In this document: positions 23,857 through 36,698 of the stretch, piece by piece | How positions within the stretch are numbered: the first letter of the stretch is position 1 | Layout: the number at the start of each line of letters is the position of its first letter | The notes under the pieces: model-generated | Told to the model about the DNA's origin: nothing | What the model saw: the letters and a program-made list of their open reading frames with translations, nothing else | Databases searched by the model: none | Assembly (NCBI GenBank): GCA_037501455.1 | Contig: CM074862.1 | Span: 57,629,501-57,693,500, forward strand | Reading direction: 5' to 3' | DNA from: Lantana camara | Taxonomy: Eukaryota > Streptophyta > Magnoliopsida > Lamiales > Verbenaceae | DNA length: 64,000 nt | Translations under genes and position numbers: made by a program

Positions 23857-26137
23857 TGTTAGGAATAGTGCCCTAGAAAGCCGATTCGACGTAATCTGCT
23901 TTGGGACTTTTCTTGTATCACAGACAATCTTTGAATAATATACGATTGATCATAGGCAAACACTTCTTTATATGCCAATACGTGTTTTGAGTGTTTCCAT
24001 TATGTGTGCATGTATGAGAACTCCCCTAATCCTGATGACTTTAGGACTCTACCATTTAGGTGAAATGGTTCATGAAACGAGCCCTATATCACATAAGTCA
24101 TGATTAGTAAAATACTCCAAGCCGATGAGTCCTACAGACAGTGGGAGTGTCAACCTGACTCCTCTAAGGCTTGCTTGTGGGATCACGCCCTTAAGAAGGA
24201 CCACCTTGTTTCATGGAGGTGCAAAGTGTATAGTTGATACGTGCGTGATACATGAGGGTGCTTACTTTAATAAGTAAGTTCACTGAGGTGCCCCGTGTGA
24301 GAACATTCCTAAATGGGAAAGGAAGTTTCTATTTCAGGAAATGGAAACTTCCAGATTAGGAAATATCTCACGAGTCATTGATGTGATTAATTGATCCTTA
24401 GACTTGAGGTTCCTTGTCACTTTATGAATTAACTCTGTAGTCTTTGGTATAAGCTTTAAAGGGTGTCGCCTTAGACAACTGATTCAAGGCTTATGCTGGG
24501 GCTGCACAAGTGATTCATGAAAGTGAATGAGAATCAAGAAAGGACCTACACTTGCATATGCAAGGTGATCTCTTATTGTGTAAGTCATTCATATGCCATA
24601 TGGAGTCCTTGGCCAAGGCAGTAGATCAAGACATCAAGAAAAGGGTTTCTTGGATTGAGATCAAATGGATATGAAATGCACTTAGCTTTAAGACCGGATT
24701 ATTAGGGTTCTGATTATTCCCTTGCCCTAGATCTTGGTTGAGAGATAGTAAGTAGGAGGATTGTATCTCACATGAATCAATGACTTAAAGGTTCTGTCGA
24801 ATCCGAACATTCCAATTCAGCTAGGGGTTAAACACCTGTTGCTAGACTATGGTTGTTTAATCTGTGGACTGATTAATTAATTAGTGAATTAATTAATTTG
24901 GGTCACTGCTAATTGAATTGAGAACCTAGAGGGTCACACACAACAACTTGGTTACATGAGTTGAGGCTTTAAAATGATTAAACGAGTTAATCAAGCCAAA
25001 AGGGTTCCACACGTGTGAAACCACACGTGTGGCTCACCTGAGTGACACGTGTCATTGTGACACGTGTCACACACGTGTATAAATATATGTGTATATTTAT
25101 TTATGTATTAAATAATTAATGTGATTAATTATCTAATAGACTCTGGTTTAATTTTGAATTAAAAAGAAAGTCTTATTTTGGAGAAAATAATCTACTTAAT
25201 TAATTATGAATTAATTAATTAGATAAAATAAGTTATTTATTTTAAATAAATAAAGTATAAAATTATCCAAAAATAATTTGGATATTTTTAGCTCTCTTAA
25301 AAGTTGACTTGAATTAGAATTCAAAGTCAAAGTTGGAAAATACTTGATGATCAAGTAATAGGAGAGAGGGACCAAAATCCTAGCCCATATAGGTCTAGGA
25401 ATTTCGGCACCCCCCTCCCTATAAATAGGGGAGCTCGAGCTCCTTATGGAGCTAATTGACAATTCTTGGTTCATGCGTTGAACACCATCCTTTCTCCAAG
25501 ACAAACGAAACCCTAGGTTAAGCCTAAACACTAACTAGAGAACTAGCATCCTTACTAGTTAGATTGTAGCCAAGTTGGTGGACTATCTCTAGAGACTTCA
25601 AGTTAGAAGTTTTGAAGATTCGAGCTTTACCAAAAGTGGGGATTAAGCAAAACGATCATAAGGGATGATGAAACGATTCTGAACCCGACGTGAAGCGAAT
25701 GAAAAAATCGAACCAAAGAAGATGGCGAAAACCGTTCGTCCATATCCTAAAGGATGAATTTTTTCACGAGGGTTTTGTGACTGGCAGTTTTCTACTTTCG
25801 CAAAACTGGTTTTCAAAGGGAGTTTCAATCCTGCTTTTCTCGTTTCATGTTTCTTTCTTTATGTTATATTGTTAAGAACATCTCACACATGAATTGAATC
25901 TAGGTTGGTGTGGATTGCTATCCCGACAATGGATTCTGAAGTAGAAAGAGACTTTCGAGGGACGGGTTGTCAAGCCGCGAGAAGAGCGTTCTTGGGTGGC
26001 TTGAAACGCTTCAAGAAAGAATAAAAGAAAAGTAAGTTTTCTATCTTTACGAATTTGGATACACGATTGCGAGTTCAAGATCCTTTTGTTGGAAAAATTT
26101 TTAAATTCCGCTGCTTTCTGATTCGTGTTTTCCAACA
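23857..26137 (+). mobile_element. B 3' LTR, 2281 bp
   Basis: Near-identical to 15968-18294; lacks 46 bp in the CACGTG cluster. TATA at 25419-25428. Ends TTCCAACA followed by TSD AGGTG. Confidence 0.93.
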
Positions 26138-26142
26138 AGGTG

Positions 26143-27359
26143 ATCTCTTATTGTGTAAGTCATTCATATGCCATATGGAGTCCTTGGCAAAGGCAGTAGA
26201 TCAAGACATCAAGAAAAGGGTTTCTTGGATTGAGATCAAATGGATATGAAATGCACTTAGCTTTAAGACCGGATTATTAGGGTTCTAATTATTCCCTTAC
26301 CCTAGATGTTGGTTGAGAGATAGTAAGTAGGAGGACTGTATCTCACATGAATCAATGACTTAAAGGTTATGTCGAATCCGAACATTCCAATTCAGCTAGG
26401 GGTTAAACACCTGTTGCTAGACTATGGTCGTTTAATCTGTGGACTGATTAATTAATTAGTGAATTAATTAATTAGGGTCATTGTTAATTGAATTGGGAAC
26501 CTAGAGGGTCACACACAACAACTTGGTTACATGAGTTAAGGCTTAAAAATGATTAAACGAGTTAATCGGGCCTAAAGGGTTCCACACGTGTGAAACCACA
26601 CGTGTGGGTCACGTGCATGACACTGTCCTTCATGGACACATGTGCATGTGCCTGAATATTTAATTTGGTGATCAAATAATTAATGTGTTAATTATTTAAT
26701 AGACTTTGGTTTAATTTTGAATTAAAAAGAAAGTCTAATTTTGGAGAAAAATAATCTAGTTAATTAATTAATTAGATAAAATAAGTTATTTATTTTAAAT
26801 AAATAAAGTATAAAATTATCCAAAAATAGTTTGAATATTTTTAGCTCTATTGAAAGTTGATTTGAATTTGAATTCAAAGTCAAAATTACTTGATGATCAA
26901 GTAATAGGAGAGAGGGACCAAAATCCTTAGCCCATAAGGACTAGGATTTTCGGTCCTCCTCTTCCTATATATAGGGGAGCTCGAGCTCTCCTTAGAGCTA
27001 ATCGACAATTCTTTTGGTTCACGTGTTGAACACCATCCTTTCTCCAAGATAAACGAAACCCTAGGTTAAGCCTAAACACTAACTAGAGAACTAGCATCCT
27101 TACTAGTTAGATTGTAGTCAAGTTGGTGGACTATCTCTAGAGAGCTTCAAGTTAGAAGTTTGAAGATTCGAGCTTTACCAAGGAGAGGGGACCAAGCCGC
27201 GAGAAGAGAGTTCTTGGGTGGCTTGAAACGCTTCAAGAAAGTTAATTAAGAAAGTAAGTTTCTAATCCCTACGAATTTGGTTACATGATTACGAGTCCCA
27301 GATCCTTTTGTTGGAAAAATTTTAAATTTCCGCTACTTTCTGATTCGTGTTTTCCAACA
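26143..27359 (+). mobile_element. C 5' LTR, second block
   Basis: Resumes at 'atctcttattg' after B and ends TTTTCCAACA. TATA CTATATATAG at 26965-26974. CACGTG sites near 26584-26605; the GACACGTGTC copy kept in the 3' LTR is damaged here. Confidence 0.9.
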
Positions 27360-27361
27360 AG

Positions 27362-27376
27362 TGGTATCAGAGCCAA
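27362..27376 (+). other. Primer-binding site, element C
   Basis: TGGTATCAGAGCCAA, initiator-Met type, two bases after the LTR. Confidence 0.9.
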
Positions 27377-27690
27377 CTCGTTAATCGTGTTTCTGATTCG
27401 TCTCAATTATTCTGAATTTGGTAGAAATTCTTAGGCTTAGATGCGAATTAGGTATTCATGAGTTCTTTTAGAAAGCCAGAATTACGAAACTGTAATTTTT
27501 CTTGAATTTCTGAAACTGTTTTCTTAAATTGTGTTTTTGAAAACCGTTTTGATTAAAGTCTATTTAAATCGTATTTTTCTAATTTTTGGATAGAACCGGG
27601 TTTTGGAGAAACCCAAAATACGAAACGGAACACGAGAAGGACGAGCCTAGGCGTGCTAGCACGTCGCACGCCCAGGCCCGTCGCAACCGC

Positions 27691-27755
27691 GCGGGAGGCC
27701 CTCCCGCCCGCGCCTAGGCGCGCCCGCTCGCCTGTCCCGCAACCGCGCGGGACAG
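27691..27755 (+). other. GC-rich stem-loops in C leader
   Basis: GCGGGAGG (27691-27698) and CCTCCCGC (27700-27707) form an 8-bp inverted repeat. CTGTCCCGC (27732-27740), loop AACCGC, GCGGGACAG (27747-27755) form a perfect 9-bp stem. The loop is the same as in B though the stem differs. Confidence 0.75.
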
Positions 27756-28888
27756 CCGCCCGCACGGCGCGGGAGCACCCGCCCGGGATCATCCGCACGC
27801 GAGCAGCAGCAAGCTGCGCGCAGGGCGCGCGACGCTGCGCGGTGAGCAGTTGCTCGTTCAGGGCGGTTCCGGGCCCGGTTTTCGTGTTTTTCGTGTTTTC
27901 GGTCCTTGAAATCCCGATTTAATTTTTCTGTAAAATTTTGTTTTATTAAATTTGAATTATTTTTGAAATAATTGTTTAAATTGGGATTTTGAAAATTTTA
28001 AGCGATTTAAATTTTGGAAAAAAATTACAAACTTTATTTTATGAAAATATTGAAAGAATAATATTATTAATTTTTCAGAAATTAATTAGAATTTTATTGG
28101 TTTATAGTTATTCGGGTTTTATTGAAAAGGCTCTTGAACAAGAATTGCATCTAAGTCATGTTTTAAGCTATTAGAGCTTAAAGCGAGAATTTTAATTTAT
28201 TGGTTAAATTTAAATTCTTGCAAAAGCATGTTAGGATCATGGGTTTAAACTTATGTATGGTTTTTAATTTATGCACACGGATGGTTTAAATTGGGGTTGG
28301 AGCCCTATAGTTGTGTTTTTCAATTGAGGTTGGAGCCTCACTTATGTGCGTACTGTTATGTGATTTATTATGTGGCTTTCCATATTACTGTTTTTTAGGC
28401 CGGGGTACGCCCCGTGTAATTCTCTAAGGCCAATATGAAGATTGAGCCTTATTACTTTATGTCTTTTTCTTTTTATTGTAATTTGAGAGTAGAGATAGGT
28501 GGTGAGCTTTTATTTTCATTTTGGAGACAATGCACCCATGGAGTAAGATGGACCACATTCAAGTAACAAGGAGGCCATAAGTGAAGACCCCTCAAAATGT
28601 TAGGAGAGGGGAATCTCAATTGTAAAAATGTAATAGAGATAGGGCTCGTATTTTGTTACAGCTTTCCCTTATGTGATTTAAACCGTTTATGTGGCATGTA
28701 TGTTAGAACTAGTGATTGTGGAGTGGCTCCCACATATCACGCATAAGATTGGTAGAACCCATGATCATTACATGTTAGTATCATGCTAGGACATGTTATC
28801 TGTTTATGTGCTTGTTTGAAATGCAGTTAAGTGTACTTGCATTAATCAAGACTAATAAAATTGGATAACATATATGTTGGTGAGGTCG

Positions 28889-28908
28889 AACCGGACAACT
28901 CTCCGGTT
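28889..28908 (+). other. Leader hairpin, C copy
   Basis: AACCGGA, loop CAACTC, TCCGGTT; 7-bp stem, as in A. Confidence 0.8.
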
Positions 28909-29038
28909 GATTCAAAAATTCCCATTAAATATCAAGCTAATGTCGAACAAATAGGTGTTTAATTCGAGATGCAAATTTTGAATTAAATTCCTAGCATTCA
29001 ATCAATAGGTTTTAAGTTTAGTAAGTGAAGCTAGTTAT

Positions 29039-29360
29039 TGTCAGCGAGTCGTGGGATAGCTAGCAGAGCTTATTAGTTCTTGGTTACCTAATTGATCATT
29101 TTAAATGATCAATATTTCGTGATCAATTTTGGCAAGGGCGATGTCCGCGAGTCGTGGGTCGTTCGAACTAAGTTTTGATCATGATCCGATGATTGATGGG
29201 TCTAGCTTAACGCCTAAGTAAATATGGATGTCGCACGAGTCGTGGGTCCATATTGAAAGATAGGTGATGCAAAAAACAATTACTAAGAGTTCTAAAGGTG
29301 TTAGAATTGGTAAGTTGTACCTACCTGGGGTTCTTACTTAGAATGTCCGCTAGTCGTGGG
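29039..29360 (+). repeat. Leader motif array, C copy (four units)
   Basis: Units at 29039-29055 (TGTCAGCGAGTCGTGGG), 29142-29158 (TGTCCGCGAGTCGTGGG), 29229-29246 (TGTCGCACGAGTCGTGGG) and 29344-29360 (TGTCCGCTAGTCGTGGG). Spacings are close to those in B. Confidence 0.9.
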
Positions 29361-29563
29361 TTCGAGGTACATTATAGATCTTAGTACCATTGGGAAACGT
29401 GTTCCTCTTAGATCTTTGGGAATTATATATCTTTGAAAAACAGTGGGAGTTACATTAGATTAAAGACCTTATCTTTTGTATATCGTTATAATTCAGCATG
29501 CTCACTTAGTTCTCTGTTTTACCATTTAGGTCTTAGATTCTGTGATTCTCTACGTGTTTTGAA

Positions 29564-32500
29564 ATGGCAACCAAAAACCCTCTTGTATCGATCCTCGAGT
29601 CAAACAAGTTGATTGGTCCCAACTATTCTGATTGGCTGAGGAATCTAAAAATCATTTTAGATTCTGAGAAGAGAACTTATGTTCTCTTCGAAGGGGAGCC
29701 TAGTCCCGAAGGGGAGGCTCCCACTCGGTCCGAGCGGGACGCGATTCAGAAGTGGAAGGATGATAATCTCCAAGCCCGTTGCCTTATGTTGGCTAACATG
29801 TTTCCGGACTTGCAAAGGCAACATGAGGCCATGGAATTCGCTTGCGAGATTTACGACCACTTAGAGCAACTTTACTGCCCTCATGAACGTGTTACAAGGT
29901 AAAACACTTCAAAGGAATTGTTCAACTTAAGAATGAGGGAAGGTTCAAGTGTCCATGAATATGGACTCAAGTTTCTCGCCCTTACTGAGAAACTTGCTTC
30001 CATGGACATGCCACTGAAAGATGAGCTTTCAGTGGACTTGTTGCTAGCTTCGCTCCCACCATCATTCAACCCATTTGTTCTTAACTTCAATATGAATCAT
30101 GCTGGTGCTACTGTAGCTGAGCTGATTAGTCAGATTGTGACTGCTGAAAGCACGATCAAGAAGGACAATAAGGTTTTGATGGTGAATGCTCCATCTTCCT
30201 CTTCTGGACCTGCTAAAGGTAAGGGCAAGAAAGCCCAAAAGAAGAAGAAGAAACCCCTTAGGCCCACTGGTGGCGTTTCGAAGGGGAAGGCCCAAAAGAA
30301 GAAGCGTGATCAGAAAGAGGATGTTTGCTTCCATTGTGGCAAAGCGGGACATTGGAGGAGAAACTGCCCAGAGTACAAGGCTACTCTAAAGAAAGGTATG
30401 TTTCTCGTTGAAATAAATCTTTCTATTAATTCTAGTTCTTGGGTACTTGATACCGGTTGTGGAACTCATATTTGTAATGATGTACAGATGCTAAGTGAAG
30501 TCCAACAACTCAAAGAAGGAGAATGTGTCTTGAAGATCGACGATGGCTCAAACATTGGAGCTCGAGCTTTAGGCACAATTAGATTAGATTTAGGTAGTTT
30601 TGAGTTAGTCTTAAATAAAGTCCTTTATGTACCGAGCATTATTCGTAATATAATTTCAGTTCCAATTTTAGATTGTGAAGGTTATGAAACTTATATTAAG
30701 AATGGTAAATACTTTATCAAACGGAACAACTCTTCCGTTCACATCGGTACTCTGATTAATGGACTTTATCTAACTCAGAATATCAATATTATGAATATAC
30801 AACGAGAAACTAAACGTAAGAGAGATGACAAAGTTTCAGCTCCCTTATGACACGCTAGATTAGGACACATTTCCAAGAACAGAATTAGCAAGATAAATAC
30901 TTTAGGATCATTCTCTGAATATGATCTCAAAGAGCTAACTTCTTGCGAATCCTGTCTCAAAGGAAAAATGTCCAAAGTTCCTTTTAAAGGAACTGTGGAA
31001 CGTGCCATTAAGGTCTTGGATTTGATCCATACTGATGTTTGTGGACCACTTAGTGTAAGCACTAGAAACAATCATCAGTATTTCATAACCTTTACCGACG
31101 ACTTTAGTCGATATGGTTATAAATACTTGATGAAGTATAAATCTGAAGCTTTTGAGAAATTCTTAGAATTTCAAAAGGAGGTTGAGAACCAAACTGGTCA
31201 CAAGATCAAAGCACTTCGATCTGATCGAGGAGGCGAGTATCTTAGTGAAGAATTCCTTAATCATCTCAAAGATATGGGATTATCTCTCAGTGGACACCTC
31301 CGGGGAACTCCTCAACTCAATGGAGTTTCTGAGAGAAGGAATCGAACTCTACTCGATATGGTTCGTTCCATGATGAGTTTCACTGACTTACCACCTTCTT
31401 TCTGGGGTTATGCCCTAGAAACTGCAGCAAAGATTTTGAATCTAGTTCCATCTAAGTCAGTCCCTAAAAAGCCCAATGAAATGTGGCATGGTAAAATCCC
31501 TAGTTGTTCTTGCTTAAGAATTTGGGGTTGTCCTACTTACGTGAAGAGGACAGTGGGAGATAAGTTAGAATCTCGTTCTAACTTATACTACTTCGTACGT
31601 TATCCTAAGGAATCCATAGGATACTACTTCTATGATCAATCTGAGCAAAAGGTGTTTGTTTCCAGAAATGTCACTTTTCTTGAGGAACCGTTCCTTAAAG
31701 AAAAGAAAGGCAAGATCATAGAATTAGAGGAAGTACAAAGTGACCCCACGCCACCCACTGAAGAAACGTCCCCTTCTGACCAACCACAACCAATCACAAA
31801 TTTCGATACACATGCAAATCCTCCTCTAAGGCGTTCTGAACGCACTCCTAGACAGCCGGAGAGAAGATATGGATTCTTCCATGAAATCTCTCAAAACGAT
31901 AATGATCCTTTAACATATGAGGAGGCACTTTCAGATTCTGACTCTGGACAATGGATAGAAGCTATGAAATCCGAAATGGATTCCATGAACTCCGACCAAG
32001 TTTGGACCTTGGTAGATTTGCCTGATGGGGTCAAACCCATAGGTTGCAAATGGATCTTTAGGAGAAACTTGGAGTTGATGGAAGCATTGCAGCCTACAAA
32101 GCAAGACTGGTTGCAAAAGGATTCACTCAAGGACCCGGCGTGGACTTTGATGAAACCTTTTCACCAGTTGCAATGCAAAAGTCTATTCGGATCATGATTG
32201 CCATTGCTGCATATTTTGACTATGAGATATGGCAAATGGATGTGAAAACTGCCTTTCTCAATGGTGACATTGATAAAGACATTTATATGGAGTAACCCAT
32301 AGGTTTCACATTTAGTGGGAGTGAGCAAAAGGTTTGCAAACTCCAAAGATCAATCTATGGATTGAAACAGGCTTCTAGGAATTGGAACATTCGATTTGAT
32401 GAATCAGTCAAAGCGTTTGGCTTCATTCAAATTTCGAATGAATCATGTGTGTATAGAAAGGAATTGGAGACCTCAATGCAATTCTTAGTACTTTATGTTG

Positions 32501-33495
32501 ATGACATCCTTCTTATTGGGAATTCGAAGGGGAATTCGAAGGATGACATGAAAGTGACTAAGTTATGGTTATCAAACCAATTCGAGATGAAAGATCTTGG
32601 TGATGCATCCTATATCCTTGGAATTAAAATCTATCGAGATAGATCTAGAAGTTTAATAGGACTATCACAGTCAATATACATTGATAAAGTATTGAAGAGA
32701 TTCAATATGGAGTCAGCAAAGGTTAAGAACCTTCCTATGAGTGTAGGAACATGTCTTTCAAAGAAGATGTGTCCTAAGACTAACCTTGAGAAGGAGAGAA
32801 TGACTCATACACCTTATGCATCAGGAATAGGTAGCATAATGTATGCAATGTTATGTACTCGATCGGATGTGGCTTATGTACTTAGTGTAACAAGTCGTTT
32901 CCAATCTGACCCTGGAGATGGTCACTGGGCTGCCGTGAAGAATATTCTTAAGTACTTGAAAAATACTAAAGATTTATTCTTAGTTTACGGAGGTTAGAAA
33001 GATCTTACTGTCGAAGGATACTACGATGCAAGCTTTGTATCTGACTTAGATGATTTTAATTCAATGTCAGGATACATTTTCTGCCTAAACTGTGGAGCAG
33101 TGAGTTGGAAGAGTTCCAAGCAAACTACCACTGCAGATTTGACCATTGAGGCCGAATACTTAGCTGCAAATGATGCAGCTAAGGAAGGTGTTTGGATAAG
33201 AAACTTCATTCAAGAGTTGAATGTTGTTCCTAGCATGAAAGACCCCATTTCTGTGTTTTGTGACAACACTGGGGCGGTTGCTCAAGCAAGAGAACCAAGA
33301 TCTCACCAACGGACCAAGCACATTATGAGGAAGTATCACCTAATCCGTGATATTATCAAAAGAGGAGATGTGCAAATTGAGAGGGTCACATCAGCAGAGA
33401 ACGTGGCAGATCCACTTACTAAACCCCTTAGTCGAGAAGCTTTCCAAGGTCATCTTCAGAAGATGGGACTTAGAATAGCTTTAGAATGGCTTTGA
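29564..33495 (+). pseudogene. Copia gag-pol polyprotein, element C, lightly broken
   Basis: Order: gag (from 29564; Lys-rich linker about 30215-30320; CCHC knuckle 30326-30367), protease (DTG at 30449-30457), GAG-pre-integrase (about 30850-30990), integrase (catalytic D at 31034, D at 31223, E at 31331 all present), RT (YVDD 32494-32505), RNase H (about 33020-33440). Breaks: TAA at 29900-29902, TGA at 30848-30850 (Trp codon in relatives), a 1-base deletion near 32066 that shifts RT, TAA at 32293-32295 and TAG at 32995-32997 (both Gln-like positions). A direct 12-bp duplication, 'ggggaattcgaa', is near 32519-32540. Gag-pol in one long frame is usual for Copia. Dead as it stands, but the closest here to an autonomous family member. 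Confidence 0.93.
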
Positions 33496-33496
33496 C

Positions 33497-33511
33497 GGGC
33501 AATTGGGAGAT
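33497..33511 (+). other. Polypurine tract, element C
   Basis: GGGCAATTGGGAGAT; one base differs from A and B. Confidence 0.85.
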
Positions 33512-33952
33512 TGTTAGGAATAGTGCCCTAGAAAGCCGATTGTATATCCGCTTTGTGCTTTTCCTTATTGTAATCACAAACAATTTTTGAATGAAATAAC
33601 GTATTGAGGCAACACTTCTTTATATGCTCTTGTTTGGTATGCGTTTACTTTAGCTGTGCATGTATGAGAACTCCCCTAATCCTGATGACTTTAGGACTCT
33701 ACGATTTAGGTGAAATGGTTCATGAAACGAGCCCTATATCACGTAAGTCATGATTAGTAAAATGCTCCAAGCCGATGAGTCCTACAGACAGTGGGAGTGT
33801 CAACCTGACTCCTCTAAGGCTTGCTTGTGGGATCACGCCCTTAAGAAGGACCACCTTGTTTCATGGAGGTGCAAAGTGTATAGTTGATACGTGCGTGATA
33901 CATGAGGGTGCTTACTTCAATAAGTAAGTTCACTGAGGTGCCCCGTGTTAGA
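33512..33952 (+). mobile_element. C 3' LTR, first block
   Basis: TGTTAGGAATAGTGCCC to 'gccccgtg', then the left TSD copy TTAGA (33948-33952) of H. Continues at 50752. Confidence 0.9.
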
Positions 33953-36000
33953 TGTAGTACCCGAGTGCAAGGTACCACATCCCCCGCACCGAGACCCGAC
34001 CCGAATATGAAATGGACAATCCATACCCGAGCTAGATCACAGCGAACGGAGACATACACACTCGCTAAGCTAGGCGGGAACTAACTTTCGCAACCAAAGA
34101 GACAGTAAAACGGAAATATCACGAATGCGGAAGCAATGTACATACATATATAACAAGATAAGCTAAGAGCAACGGGTTCAACTATCATAGATACCTAATC
34201 CCGAAATTCAATAAAATCATACAACATTAATTCTAAATCTTTCTATTCCAATAAGCTTATCCTGAATTCACGACAATACTAATGATCGATACAAATCATA
34301 CGTTCTCCATAGCTTAAACAAATCATGATTCGTTATGCACATGGACCGACTCTAACCTATATAAACGTCAGAACAAACAAGACTTCCCGCCCAGCACTCC
34401 AAACCTGCAAGAACACTGAAAACAATCCGGGTTCAGTCTATACGAGACTGGTGGGTATAAAATGAGGCATAAATATCATATACAACAATATTTAACATTC
34501 ACATGCAAGTTATAATCCAAAATGAGGTTTTTGAGCATTTTCCCAAGTGGGTAAAATAAAGAAGTCATCAAAAGGGATTATAACGTTCATTTTCATTCTT
34601 TAGGTCTTTTGTGGCCCGGCGAGTAGGCGTGCATTATCTCAAACCAACACCTCGTGTAGTTCATTAAACATTCTTTCTTTCTTTCTTTCATTCATGCATA
34701 ACATTCTTTTGTGCGCATTCATGAACATGTACACCTTCTTCCTCCGGGTGATGGCCGGGTGATCGGCCTGAACCATCCATTCATTGACCAAAAGGGGAAC
34801 ATGACTCCCCAGATGGCACTCAGTGTCCATTCCTCGCTAACTCCTAACGAGGTCCGGTTACGCCATTCATTGGTGGGACTAGTGTGAGGGTTCACCGTCA
34901 GCCCATGCCTCCTCGGGTCACCACTCACACCAAGCCCCTGGGCCCCATTCTGTGCATAACATTCATTCTTTTCTCGCCAAAACATTTGGTAGGTTCATAA
35001 AGAAAGGCTTTACTTTTAAAATCATTGACCCTTGAAAATGACTCTATATACATATATATTTTTGGCTAAAATCTTTACACATTGGGAGTATATAGGGCCG
35101 TTTAACTAAATAGAAGAGAAACCCACCTGTACACCTCTTACCAACAATACCAAGAAGAAAAGAAGACTCGAAGAAGCCTAAGAACCCGACATCTCCGCCC
35201 TGGAGAAACTGTACAAGGATAACAATGCATTCGTGAGGCTCAAGACTCTAAATGAACCATTTATGACGCACGGCAATGCAATGAACATGATAGGAATGCA
35301 TAAGAGATGATATTATGTAATGAACACGTTCATGTGCACTATTAACGTATTTAAATCATATAAACGAGTCATTCATTCATTCAAAGAGGCGTTCATATTC
35401 ATTAAGTCCAATCCTTACACATTTCATAACAATTCAATCCACGAATTCAAATAAAGGTCATAACACATACTATAACACTTTTATAATTAGAAAAGAGACA
35501 AATAAATGTATTCAATTTAAAATTAGAAATTAGACAAATAATTACATTCAAATCAAGATCGGAAATTAAATAAAACATGAAATAGGTAACAATTTAATTT
35601 CCATAATTCAATTAAATCAAATAATATTTAATATCTATTAAACAAATATATATAAATATATACACGTACATTATCATGCATGGGCACAATAATTAAAACT
35701 CTAATGCACATGCATGCAAAAAGGTAATAATCAAAATATGCATGCAATTAAGTTATATATATTACGCGTGCATATTTCATACCATGCATGTAACATTTAC
35801 AACAAATGGACAATTATGCATGAGATCATATTATACTTAAATATATATATATATACTACGTACACACACACCCTGCATGCATGCCTTTACACCATTACAC
35901 AAACAAACACACCCCTGCATGCATACTTAATATATATATACACACAACATACAAGCGAGGAAGAAGGAGAAGGCAGCCACGCACCACGGCCCAAACAGTC

Positions 36001-36129
36001 TCCCCGCTCGGGTACTTAACACACAGCATACTACCCGGCCGGTTAAAGAAAGAAAGCTGTTACAGAAGCTCCAAGGCAAGGTCCCCGGTCGGGTAAACCT
36101 CCCACACAAATCTCCCCGCCCAGGGAGAT
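36001..36129. repeat. Array of four short palindromes in the H LTR
   Basis: CCCG-CT-CGGG (centre 36007.5), ACCCGGCCGGTT (36038.5), CCCG-GT-CGGG within GTCCCCGGTCGGGTAA (36088.5), and ATCTCCC-6-GGGAGAT (36119.5). Centres are 31, 50 and 31 bp apart: two pairs. Confidence 0.8.
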
Positions 36130-36698
36130 GGACTACAGACGCAAAAACAGCAACAGGCATGCACGATTCCCCCCCATTTCAGAACTAAGAAAACAGAGTA
36201 ACAGGTAATAGGTAACCAAGGGCATAACTCAAAAGCAAAATAGCTCAAGTATCCTACCATTTAACTGGAATTGCACCACCAAACAGCAAGGAGAAAGAGC
36301 AGCAGCTGACAGCAAAGATTCACGCCAAAAATAGGGGGTATCTGGAGCAAAACAGGGCAACAATCAACCCATCTCTTACTCAACATAATCAAGTATGTAT
36401 GTGCATCAAACATGACAAAAAGGAGTAGTAAATGACAGCAAAAAGAGGCCCAAAGCAGCAGCAGTATATTCGAGAGAGAGGAAAAAATTCAGTCCCATTT
36501 GATGCCTTCCAAAACAAGTTCATTAATGGTACAATCCTTAACACTCAACTACCAAGTAAATAAGCTCCAAATATGTATTAATGGAGTTCAAGAGATCATT
36601 TAGCAAGTCCCAGTTCATCAGTTACTTCAAGGAGACAAAGATTCAAGAATTTCAAGAAGACCTAACTATTCATCCTCTCATCAAAATCCCATGCTCAC

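Larger units (their letters stand above)
15968..26137 (+). mobile_element. Element B: Copia with near-identical LTRs and degenerate coding
   Basis: 10,170 bp with perfect TSD AGGTG (15963-15967 and 26138-26142). LTRs are 2327 and 2281 bp and differ by one 46-bp indel and about a dozen substitutions that I could see. PBS, leader, motif array and PPT are intact. The coding region is collinear with C but full of stops and indels. Intact ends and matching LTRs show recent transposition; the coding state means proteins came from elsewhere. Confidence 0.93.
27377..29563 (+). mobile_element. C leader (about 2.2 kb, untranslated)
   Basis: Contains the GC-rich stem-loop segment (27590-27900), hairpin (28889-28908) and four motif units (29039-29360). 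Contains no credible gene. A leader this long before gag is conserved in A, B and C. Confidence 0.8.
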
